Below are positions 8,013 through 17,000 of a DNA stretch of 64,000 nucleotides, one piece after another. The stretch lies in NCBI RefSeq assembly GCF_002086635.1, contig NZ_MVHD01000001.1, positions 124,001-188,000 of the forward strand, in the 5' to 3' direction. The DNA is from Mycobacterium alsense (GTDB lineage: Bacteria > Actinomycetota > Actinomycetes > Mycobacteriales > Mycobacteriaceae). A model generated the notes under the pieces. It searched no databases and was not told the DNA's origin. It saw nothing but the letters and a program-made list of their open reading frames with translations. The first letter of the stretch is position 1. Every line of letters starts with the position of its first letter. The translations under genes and the position numbers were made by a program.

Positions 8013-9731
8013 ATGGGTGCGGTGATCCTCGCCGTTGACCTGGGCAAGACGACCTGCCGGGCCGCCGCGGGCCGGCGCAGGGCCGAGGGGCCGGGCGCGC
8101 CGGGGCTGGCCGCGCCGGGCGGGGTACGCGCCGCCGAGGCGGCGATCCTCGCGGTCGCGCGTGAGTTCGGCCCGCCCGAGGACGTGATCGTGGGCGCCGC
8201 CGGGGCGCTGGCGGCACCCGAAGCGGCACGCGCCCTGGGCCATGCGCTGCTGGGCTCCCTGCCGGCCGAGCGCGTCGCGGTCACCGGCGACGCCGTGCTC
8301 GCGCACGCGGGGGCGCTGAACGGGAAGCCCGGCGTCGTGCTGATCGCGGGCACCGGCGTCGTGGCGCTCGCGATCGGCGCCGACGGCACGCTCCGCACCG
8401 TGGACGGGTGGGGCCCGTGGCTGGGCGACGAGGGCGGCGGCGCCTGGATCGGGGCCGCCGGGCTGCGCGCGGCGCTGCGCGCCCTCGACGGCCGCGGCCC
8501 GGCCACCGCGCTGGCGGACGCCGCGCGCGCCCGATTCGGCCCGCCGCGCACCTGGCCCACCCGGCTCAGCAGCGCCGCCGCGCTGGCCGCCTTCGCGCCC
8601 GACGTCCTCGCCGCGCGGGGCGACGCCGAGGCGTCGGCGATCGTCCGCGCCGCGGCCGACGCCCTCGCCGCGACGGCCCGCGCGGCCGGCGATGGCCCGG
8701 TGGCCATGGTCGGCGGCCTGGCGGGAGTCCGGGCGCTGCGCGCGCGGCTCGACCTCGTCCCGGCCGCCGGCGACGCGCTGGACGGTGCGCTGCGCCTGGG
8801 GGCGATCCACGAGCCACATCTGATCCGCGTGCGGGCCGCCGCCGCCACGGGCCGGCTCGACGCGCTCGCCACCGAGGGCCACCGTCCGGACCTGGACGAC
8901 CTCGATACGCGGCCGATCGCCGAGCTGGTCGCGCTGCTGGTCGAGGCCGAGGGCGACGCGCACGCCGCGGTGGTGGCCGCGGTCCCGCGGATCGCGGCGG
9001 CGGCCGAGGCGATCGCCGCGCGGCTCGAGCGCGGCGGCAGGCTGATCTATGCCGGCGCGGGGACGCCCGGGCGCCTCGGCGTGCTCGACGCGGCCGAGTG
9101 CGGTCCGACGTTCGGCACCGATCTGGTGCGCGGCGTGATCGCCGGCGGACCGGCGGCGCTGACCGAGGCGATCGAGGGCGCGGAGGACGCGTTCGAACCC
9201 GCCGATCTCGCCGGGCTGACTTCCGCCGACGCGCTCGTCGGCATCACGGCGTCGGGCCGCACGCCGTACACGCTCGGGGCGCTCGAGCACGCGCGCGCGA
9301 CCGGCGCGCTGACCGTCGCGATCGTCAACAACCCGGGCAGCGCGGCGCCGGCCGACATCGTGGTCGAGCTGCTGACCGGGCCCGAGGTGCTCGCCGGCTC
9401 CACGCGACTGACCGCCGGGACGGCCCAAAAGGTTGCGCTCAACGCGCTTTCGACGAGCGTGATGATCGCGCTCGGCAGGGCCTACGGCCCGCGGATGGTC
9501 GACGTGCGCGCGACCAACGCGAAGCTGCGCCGCCGCGCGGTGCGCATCGTCCGCGACGCGACCGGCGTCGACGAGGAGGCCGCGGCCGCCGCGCTCGCCG
9601 CCGCGGGCGGCCACGCCAAGACCGCGATCGTCGCGCTGCTCGCGGGCGTCGACGCGGCCGAGGCCGCCGTCCGGCTGGACCGGGCGCGGGGGCACGTGCG
9701 GGACGCGCTGGCGCCGCCGGGGCAGCCTTAG
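8013..9731 (+). CDS. Fused MurNAc/GlcNAc kinase (BadF/MurK type) and MurNAc-6-phosphate etherase (MurQ)
   Basis: A 572-residue two-domain protein. Residues 1 to about 275 are a BadF/BadG-type sugar kinase of the ASKHA fold: phosphate loop DLGKTTCRA (10-18), IAGTGVVALAIGADG near 110-125, and WGPWLGDEGGGAWIG near 132-146. Residues about 280-572 are a MurQ-type SIS domain with GGRLIYAGAGTPGRLGVLD, AAECGPTFGTD and ALTEAIEGAEDAFEP. The kinase would make MurNAc-6-phosphate and the etherase would remove lactate to give GlcNAc-6-phosphate, one recycling step in a single chain. The usual AGAGTSGR reads AGAGTPGR here. The gene is very Ala/Arg-rich with strong GCG/CGC use, suggesting transfer from another actinobacterium. 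ATG 8013 starts just before the kinase motif; upstream in-frame sequence is the palindrome. Confidence 0.8.
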   Translation: MGAVILAVDLGKTTCRAAAGRRRAEGPGAPGLAAPGGVRAAEAAILAVAREFGPPEDVIVGAAGALAAPEAARALGHALLGSLPAERVAVTGDAVLAHAGALNGKPGVVLIAGTGVVALAIGADGTLRTVDGWGPWLGDEGGGAWIGAAGLRAALRALDGRGPATALADAARARFGPPRTWPTRLSSAAALAAFAPDVLAARGDAEASAIVRAAADALAATARAAGDGPVAMVGGLAGVRALRARLDLVPAAGDALDGALRLGAIHEPHLIRVRAAAATGRLDALATEGHRPDLDDLDTRPIAELVALLVEAEGDAHAAVVAAVPRIAAAAEAIAARLERGGRLIYAGAGTPGRLGVLDAAECGPTFGTDLVRGVIAGGPAALTEAIEGAEDAFEPADLAGLTSADALVGITASGRTPYTLGALEHARATGALTVAIVNNPGSAAPADIVVELLTGPEVLAGSTRLTAGTAQKVALNALSTSVMIALGRAYGPRMVDVRATNAKLRRRAVRIVRDATGVDEEAAAAALAAAGGHAKTAIVALLAGVDAAEAAVRLDRARGHVRDALAPPGQP

Positions 9732-11170
9732 GGGATCGGCGGGTGGGCCGATGACCACGGGTGGGCCGATTCCAGTTGTGCCGCAACGCGAATCAGCACA
9801 TCCTCGCGACCATAGGCGGCTGCCAGCTGGACGCCGACGGGAAGGCCCTCGGCGTTGCGGTGCAGGGGCAGGCTGATCGCCGGTTGCCCGCTCATGTTGA
9901 ACGGCGGCGTGAACACCGCGAACCGGCCGGCGCGGCGCATCGGCGCGGTCGGCTGCTCGGGGTCGTTCTCGAATTCCGTCAGCGGCGGCGGCGGCTCGGC
10001 CACCGTCGGGGTCAGCAGCAGGTCCCAGCCGTCGGCCCACCACTGCTGCAGCGCCCTGCGGAAGGTCCAGCCCGCCGCCTGCGCCGCCGCGTAGTCCACC
10101 GCGGTCAGCCGCTGCGCCTGCTGGACGAGGACCCAGTTCACCGGCTCGATGTCCGCCGCGGTCATCTCGCGTCCGAGCGTCTCGCCGAAACCGCGCGCCG
10201 CCATCGCCATCTGGGTCGCCCACAGCGCCATGAACTTTTCGACCAGCGTGGTGTCGGCCAGGCACTGCGGCCAGGCGGGTTCGACGTGGTGGCCGAGAGC
10301 CTCCAGCATCGCCGCCGCGGTGCGCGCCGCCTCGACGCAGTCGGCGTGCAGGAATTCGCCGCGGGGATGCACGTCGAGCAGCCCGATCCGCAACCGGCCC
10401 GGGTCGGCGCCCACCTCGGCGGCGTACGGCCGCTCCGGCGCCGGGGCGATGACGGAGTCGCCGATCCCGGGCCCGCGCACCGCGTCGAGCAGCCTCGCCG
10501 TGTCGCGCACCGTGCGCGTGACGCACAGCTCGACACCCAGCCCGGTCTCCGCGCGCACGGGGCCCACCGAGATCCTGCCCTGGCTCGGCTTGAGTCCCAC
10601 CAGCCCGCAGCACGACGCCGGAATCCGGATGCTGCCGCCGCCGTCGGAGGCGTTGGCGAACGGCACCATCCCGGCGGCCACCGCCGCCGCGGCGCCGCCG
10701 CTGGACCCGCCCGGCGTGCGATCCAGCGCCCACGGGTTGCGGGTGGGCCCCCAGGCCAGCGGTTGGGTGGTCGGCAGGCTGCCCATCTCCGGGGTGTTGG
10801 TCCGCCCGGCGATCACCAGGCCCGCCGCCTTGAATCGGGCCACCAAGGTGGTGTCGGCGGTGTCGATCTTGGCCGCCTCTTTCAGCGCGACGTTGCCGTT
10901 CGACAGGGTTTGGCCGGCGAAGCTCGTATACAGATCCTTGAGCAGGAACGGGACACCGCGAAACGGGCCCCTGGGCAGGCCGGGGTCGGCGGCAACGGAT
11001 CGGGCGTGGTCGAACCACTCGATGACCACCGCGTTCAGCGCTGGGTTGGACCGTTCGATCCGCTCGATCGCCGCCTCGAGCAGCTCGCTCGGCGTGACCT
11101 CGCCCCTGGCCACCAGCGCCGCCTGGTCGGTGGCGTCCATCCAGCGGGTGTCTTCGGCAAGGCTGCTCAT
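9728..11170 (-). CDS. Amidase (amidase signature family)
   Basis: A 480-residue amidase. The Ser-cisSer-Lys triad is visible: Lys near 78 in PFLLKDLY, cis-Ser near 157 in TPGGSSGGAAA, and nucleophile Ser near 180 in SDGGGSIRIPASCCG. The family hydrolyses amides and is usually annotated AmiA/B/C in mycobacteria; natural substrates are mostly unknown. ATG 11170 is chosen because signature-family amidases start shortly before this point and upstream codons show no conserved content. It overlaps the convergent etherase gene by 4 bases and diverges from the lipoprotein gene at 11254. Confidence 0.85.
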   Translation of the reverse strand: MSSLAEDTRWMDATDQAALVARGEVTPSELLEAAIERIERSNPALNAVVIEWFDHARSVAADPGLPRGPFRGVPFLLKDLYTSFAGQTLSNGNVALKEAAKIDTADTTLVARFKAAGLVIAGRTNTPEMGSLPTTQPLAWGPTRNPWALDRTPGGSSGGAAAAVAAGMVPFANASDGGGSIRIPASCCGLVGLKPSQGRISVGPVRAETGLGVELCVTRTVRDTARLLDAVRGPGIGDSVIAPAPERPYAAEVGADPGRLRIGLLDVHPRGEFLHADCVEAARTAAAMLEALGHHVEPAWPQCLADTTLVEKFMALWATQMAMAARGFGETLGREMTAADIEPVNWVLVQQAQRLTAVDYAAAQAAGWTFRRALQQWWADGWDLLLTPTVAEPPPPLTEFENDPEQPTAPMRRAGRFAVFTPPFNMSGQPAISLPLHRNAEGLPVGVQLAAAYGREDVLIRVAAQLESAHPWSSAHPPIP

Positions 11171-11253
11171 GGCTATCGGTGTATCACTTCCGAGTCGCGG
11201 CCGGTATCGGTCGGCCTTACGCTCGGTGGTTACTAGGTAGCGGGGGTTTGGTT

Positions 11254-12525
11254 GTGTCCACACGCAGGTTCGCCCTGATGGCGGCCGCCTGCCTCGTCGT
11301 CGCGTCCTGTTCGGAGACCGTCGGTCCGCCCGCGGAAACCCCGACCACGTCGACCGCGCCGACCCCTGGGGCCACGACCACCACATCGACTCCTCCGCCC
11401 TCGATGACGGGCCCGCTGCAGAAGGACTGGAAGAGCTACGGCGGGACGGCGTACTTCGGCTGCCCGGAGAAATTCACGCAGAGCCCCTCGGTGCTAGAGG
11501 ACATCCGGCCCAAGGTGTTCGACACCAAGACCGGGCAGTACGTCGCGCCGGGCGTTCCCGCGCCGCCCGCCGGCGAGCGGGTGACCGGCGGCATCTGCGC
11601 GCTGGCGGGCACGGCCGACGACATGCGGGTGGTCTATCTGGTGGCAACCGAGAAGAAGGCCACCGCATACGCTTTCGATCTCAGGACCAATCAGCCGTTG
11701 GTCACCAAGGAACTGCAGCCGCCCAACCCCGGCCTGAAACTGACCGGGCCCGACGAATGGGGCCTGGCCGCGACCGCGTCCGGGGTGGCGTGGGTCAACG
11801 CCTTCACCGACGGGCGCGGCGCGCCGTCGCCGCCCCGGACCGTGATCCTTTCCGGCTCCGACCTTTCGACGATGTGGGACGACCCCCAGCCCGCCCAGGT
11901 GTGGCAGGACGTCGTTGCGTTTCAGCGCAACACCGGCGGGGAGTTGCGCCGGCCGAACGGCGAAGCGATCTATCAGGACGACGACATCCAGTCCGTCGAC
12001 GGCGAATTGTCCGACGGCCCGGACAAACTGGTGAAGATCACGCGCCGGGATCCGGGGAGCCCGCCGGTGATGTCGACCGCATTTTACGATCTGAACGCCA
12101 AATCCCTTGTCACGATAGGTGATTCGGACAGTATCTCCGGCGCCGGGCTGGCCGCGACGCTGTCGGACGGGAAGCTGTTCGTCGACGGCCGCAACTCGGA
12201 CACCTCGCAGTTCGGCTTCGGCGTGTGGAACCTGCGCACCCGGCACTGGGATGTGCTGACCACGCGGGACGACGCGCAGCCGATGTCGATCGCGAAGCTG
12301 GCGTTTTTCTCCGACCACCTCTACATCACGCATACCGGCAACACGTTCGCCGTCCTGGCGTTGCCGGCCACGGAGCCGGTCGCGACGAGCTGGTCGGCGC
12401 GGCCGTTCGCCCGGATATCGGGGTGGACGCTGGTGTGCCGCGGCGAGAACGTGGCCGGCGGCGACTGCAAGGACATCGTGATGGTGCAGGACCGGGACGG
12501 CCGCTTCCCCGGGCCCTGGTTCTAA
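11254..12525 (+). CDS. Putative lipoprotein of unknown function
   Basis: A 423-residue protein starting at GTG 11254 behind the purine run GCGGGGG. A signal peptide (STRRFALMAAACLVVASC) ends in the lipobox VASC with lipidated Cys19. A Thr/Pro-rich linker (about 25-55, with repeated TTST motifs) follows, then a beta-rich domain with recurring blocks that resembles a degenerate beta-propeller (for example RVVYLVATEKKATAYAFDLR and TSQFGFGVWNLRTRHWDVL). No catalytic motif was seen. It is probably anchored on the outer face of the cytoplasmic membrane. The start is preferred over an in-frame ATG at 11179 because only the shorter form gives a proper signal peptide. Confidence 0.7.
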   Translation: MSTRRFALMAAACLVVASCSETVGPPAETPTTSTAPTPGATTTTSTPPPSMTGPLQKDWKSYGGTAYFGCPEKFTQSPSVLEDIRPKVFDTKTGQYVAPGVPAPPAGERVTGGICALAGTADDMRVVYLVATEKKATAYAFDLRTNQPLVTKELQPPNPGLKLTGPDEWGLAATASGVAWVNAFTDGRGAPSPPRTVILSGSDLSTMWDDPQPAQVWQDVVAFQRNTGGELRRPNGEAIYQDDDIQSVDGELSDGPDKLVKITRRDPGSPPVMSTAFYDLNAKSLVTIGDSDSISGAGLAATLSDGKLFVDGRNSDTSQFGFGVWNLRTRHWDVLTTRDDAQPMSIAKLAFFSDHLYITHTGNTFAVLALPATEPVATSWSARPFARISGWTLVCRGENVAGGDCKDIVMVQDRDGRFPGPWF

Positions 12526-12531
12526 GCGGCA

Positions 12532-13821
12532 TCAGGTCCAGCCGAGCGCCTGCGGGACCATGTAGAGCCCGAAGGCCATGACGACGAGGCACAGGGCGCG
12601 CGCGACGTATTTGTGCGGCCCGCGCATGCGCCATTGCTCGGGCAGCGCCCGGGCCTCGAGCGCCAGCAGCAGCCCCAGCACGACCGGGAGCAGCAACGCG
12701 TTCATCACCTCGACGTCGACGGCCAGGTTGACCAGGTCGACGCTGGCCAGCACGAGCACCGCGCCGACGACGTGGGCGTGCGCGTACGTGAGATAGAACT
12801 TGGCGGTCTTGCGGCCGGGCCGCTCGTTGAGGGTGTGGCGCCACCCAAAGACCTCCGAGAGGCCCCACGCGCCGGCGAGCGAGGCCACGATCGCGGCGAC
12901 CAGCGCCGCGCCGAGCATGCCCAGGCCGAACAGGACGGTGCCACCGACGTGGCCGAGGTACGGGGTGAGCGCGCCGGCGATTTGGCCGACGGTCTGCAGT
13001 GCCGCGCCGTCGTGGTGTTTGCCCAGTGTTCCGGCCATGGTGACCACGACCGCGATCATGATCAGCTGGGTCAGCACGGCGCCCGCCGCGGTGTCGGCCC
13101 GGGCCTGACGAATCGCGGCCTTCGACAAGCGCTTATCGACGACCGCGCCCTGCTGGTAGAAGATCATCCAGGGCATGATGACGGCGCCGACGTTGGCCGC
13201 GATCAGCAGCAGATACGACGAGTCGCCCAGCGGCAGCGACTTCAGGCCTTCCACAAGGGCTTTGGGTTCGGGCCGCGCCATCACCATGGCGGCCAGGAAC
13301 GCCAGTTCGGCCGCGCCGACGATGAGGCCGATGCGTTCGACGCGCCGGTAGCTGCCCGTCAGCGCCAACGCCAGCAGCGCGGCGGTCGCGACCGGAATGC
13401 TCACCCGCCGCGAGACGCCGAACAGTTCCCCGACCCCCGCGACCCCGGCGAATTCGGTCAGCAGCGCCCCGATGGCCGACGCGAAAAGCGTGAACGCCGA
13501 AACCCAGGCCCAGAACCGGCCGAACCGTTCCCGGATCAGGGCGGCGTGCCCCTTCCCGGTGACGATGCCCAGCCGCACCGTCATTTCCTGCACGACGTAG
13601 AGGACCGGCATCAGGATCAACTGCGGCAGGACCATCCGATAGCCCCATTGGGCGCCGGACTGCGACGCGGTGATCAGCGAACCCGCGTCGGTGTCGGCCA
13701 ACATCACGACCAGCCCGGGGCCCCAGATCGCCAGCAGCCCCCGGCCCAGCCACCGGCGGCGCGAGGCGGATCCGGACGACGCGTCGACCGCGTCGGTCGC
13801 CGGCGTGCTTGTCTCGGTCAC
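12532..13821 (-). CDS. NRAMP-related divalent metal transporter with altered metal-site motifs
   Basis: A 429-residue protein with about 11 membrane segments and the NRAMP layout. TM1 reads DAGS (about residues 45-48), aligned by the downstream GAQWGY with the DPGN motif of classical NRAMP. TM6 reads IMPW where classical members have MPH. Such changes are reported for NRAMP-related magnesium transporters, which lost the soft-metal ligand set, so Mg or another hard ion is a reasonable inference, though the TM6 Met is kept here. GTG 13821 is chosen for its AAGGAG ribosome site nine bases upstream; an in-frame start at 14007 would add an Arg-rich tail with no conserved look. It is convergent with the lipoprotein gene, 6 bases apart. 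Confidence 0.75.
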   Translation of the reverse strand: MTETSTPATDAVDASSGSASRRRWLGRGLLAIWGPGLVVMLADTDAGSLITASQSGAQWGYRMVLPQLILMPVLYVVQEMTVRLGIVTGKGHAALIRERFGRFWAWVSAFTLFASAIGALLTEFAGVAGVGELFGVSRRVSIPVATAALLALALTGSYRRVERIGLIVGAAELAFLAAMVMARPEPKALVEGLKSLPLGDSSYLLLIAANVGAVIMPWMIFYQQGAVVDKRLSKAAIRQARADTAAGAVLTQLIMIAVVVTMAGTLGKHHDGAALQTVGQIAGALTPYLGHVGGTVLFGLGMLGAALVAAIVASLAGAWGLSEVFGWRHTLNERPGRKTAKFYLTYAHAHVVGAVLVLASVDLVNLAVDVEVMNALLLPVVLGLLLALEARALPEQWRMRGPHKYVARALCLVVMAFGLYMVPQALGWT

Positions 13822-14038
13822 CTGGGCTAGCTCCTTCGTGCGACGGCGGCGCCGGCGCGATCGGACCCGCGAACCCCGCCAGGGTACGCAGCGTTGCTCG
13901 GACCGGACACCGCCGGCCGACCCCTTCGACGCGCCGACCGGATCAGCGAACTTCCGCGCGGGCGGGCCGGTCACTACGATGATTCGACAGCTCCGGTAGA
14001 GGGACATCGAGGTACACGGGCGTTATGGACTCGGCAAC

Positions 14039-17000
14039 ATGACCGCCCCGGTGCTCGACCTCGACGGGCGAGTGGTCGACCGGCAGCAGGAATTCGCCGA
14101 CCTCCGGGCCGCGGTGGAGGCGGCGGGGCGCACCGGCGGTGGATGCGTCCTGCTCAGCGGGGCGCCGGGAGTCGGCAAGTCCACGCTGACGCAGGCCTTC
14201 GGCGCCGAGGTTTCCGGGCGCGACTGCGTGTTCGCCTACGGGAGGTGCCGGGAGGGTGCGCCCGCACCGTACTCGGCCGTGGGGGATGCGCTCGGCTCGC
14301 TGGTCCGCACCATGGAGGCGACCGGGCCCGCCGAACGCGACCGGTGGCGCGCGGACATCCTCGCCGGAATGTCCTCGATCGCGGGGATTCTCGGGGAGCT
14401 CGTGCCCGACCTGGCGCGCGTGCTCGGCGAGACCCCGCAGGTGGCGGCGGACCTCGACGCGGCGGACTCACGCCGGCGGCTGCACCGTGCGGCCATCCGG
14501 TTGCTGTCCGAAACCGCGTCCTACCGACCCGTGGTGCTGGCGATCGACGACCTGCAGTGGGCCGATCGCGACACCTTGCTCCTGCTGTCCGAGCTGCTGA
14601 CGGTGTCGCTGCGCAACGTGTTGGTCCTCGGTGCGCATCGCGCGGGTGAATTCGACCCTGCCGCAGCGGGTTTCACCTCCGAGGGCCTGCTCCGGCTCGA
14701 GCTCGCCCCGCTGGCCCTCGAGGACGTCGAGGAGTTGCTCGCCGCGGTGTCCGGGCGCGGTGTGGAGCTGGGCGACGTGGCCGCCGAATTCCACCACCGG
14801 ACCGGCGGCAATCCGCTGCAGGTTCGTCAGCTGCTCTACCGCGCGCAACGCGAAGGCGCGCTCATCCCCGCCGGCGCGAGCGGGCGTCCCAGTTGGGATC
14901 TGCGCGTCCTCTCGTCCATCGAGGTCACCGCCACGGCCGCGGAGTTCCTCGGCCGCTACCTCGGTCAGCTGCGCCCGAACGACCGGGCGGTGCTGAGCTC
15001 GCTGTCGTGCATCGGGGGCGAGTTCGACCTGGACGACGCCATCGCCGCGGCCGCGGCGCCCCCGGACGTGGTGGCACAGGCGCTTTGGGCGTGCCTCGAG
15101 CTTCGACTGCTCGAGGCGGTCGACAGCCGCGGCAGGCGGATCGCCAATGCGATCAGTCGCGACGCCCGGTACCGCTTCAGCCACGACCGCGTGGCGGAGG
15201 CGGCGCGGGACGGGATGCCCGACGAAGCCCAACGCGAAACGCACCTGCGGATCGGTCGGCGGCTGGTCGAGCTCGGCGACGATCGGTTGTTCGAAGCGGC
15301 ACGGCACGTGGGCATCGGCGGGCGTGGGCTGGCCGACGACGCCGAGCGCGTTCGGTTCGCCGAGGTGCTGCGGCGTGCGGCCGGCAAGGCGCGGGCGCAG
15401 GCCTCGTTCCCGTTGGCGCTCGAATACTGTCGCAACGCCCTGGGGCTGCTCGGGGAGCGGCGTTGGTCCGCGCACTTCCCCCTGACCCGGGAGCTGCAAC
15501 TCGACGCCGCGGACGCCGCGCTGCTGGTAGGCGACGTGGCGGCGCTGCACCCGCTCCTCGACGAGGCCGAGGCGAATCTCGGCGAGCCCGCCGACCGCGC
15601 CCGCCTGGCCTACCTCAGGCTCAAGGGCCGCGTGGCGCAGAACCGTCTCCAGGATGCCCTCGAGATCGGGCTGCGCGCGCTCGACGAGCTCGGCGAACCG
15701 GTGCCGGCCGACGCCGGCAAGGTGCGCATGGGCAACGCGCTGGTGCGAATGCGGCTGACGATGCGCCGCTGGAGCAACGAGCGGCTGCTCGCACTTCCGC
15801 GCTGCGACGACCAGCGGGTGATCGCACTGCACCGGATTCTCGCCGAGCTGTGCAGCATGTCGGTTCTCGTCCGCCCCAACCTCTTGCCCTTGCTGGTGCG
15901 CAAGCAACTCGATCTCACCTTGGCCCACGGCCACACGCCGTCCTCGCCGCCGGTCATTGCCGGCTACGGGATTGTCCTCGTGCTGCTCGGTGACCACGCG
16001 GGCGGCCAGCGCTTCGGCGAGGTCAGCATGCAGCTTGCCGAGCGCCCGGAATTCCGCGAGGCCCGGCCGCAGACGGTGTTCATGTACCTGGACTACATCC
16101 ACCACTGGCGCCATCCCATCCGCGACGGGTTGGGCGAGCTTCGCGACGCCGTCGAGCAGGCACTCGACCAGGGCGACCAGGAAAACGCCGGATTCCTTCT
16201 CGCGGTCCTGCTCTCCCAGTCGTTCTGGGTCGGTCGTCCGCTGGCCGAGATCGACGCCCTCGCAAGCGCCCTCATCCCCCACATCCGTTCCCAGCCCGTG
16301 CCCACCGCCCTTTGCCAGGCCGTGCAGCAGCTTTGCCTCAACTTGATGGGGCGCAGTGCCGATCCCCTGCTGCTCGCCGGCGAGAGCGGCTACGACGAGC
16401 GCGACGTGCTGCCGGCGGCCCGCCGCGAGGGCGACGAGGTGGCGCTGAGCGCGGCCGCCGCGATGAAGCAGGGCCTGCACTTCTGGTGCGGTGACTACGC
16501 CGGCGCGGTCACCGCAACGTCGGAGGCGATGGCGCATCGCGGCGGCCTGGCCGGCGTCGCGGCGTCGCAACTCGTCTACCTGCTGGGCGCCCTCAGCATG
16601 ATCCAGTGCGCGCCGAGGCATCGCTCGACGGTCCGCTTCGTACGGCAGGCGCTGGAGCTGCATCGGAAGTGGGCTGCGGGGGCGCCGGACAACTACCGGG
16701 CGGCGCACGAACTGATCCAGGGGGCGTGGGCGCGGGCGCGCGGACGACACGTCAAGTCCGAGCGCCATCTTCACCTAGCGATCGAGCTCGCGGAGGAAAG
16801 CCGGCTCCCGATGATCAGTGCGTACGCCCACGAGGAGGCCGCCGCCCTCTACGCCGACACCGGGCGGAAGACGCTTCACGAACACATGCTGCGGTCGGCG
16901 TACCAGCGCTGGCTGAGTCTGGGTTTGGCGGTCCGCACGGACCGGCTCGCGCGGGAACACTCCTGGCTACTCAGACGCGATCTCAAGACGGGCCCGGCCG

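Noticed and set aside
7968..11018. Open frame of about 1016 codons on the minus strand across the murK-murQ and amidase genes
   Set aside because: High-GC shadow frame: Arg/Gly/Pro-rich, no domain, and it runs antisense to murK-murQ and out of frame through the amidase, both of which have clear catalytic motifs.
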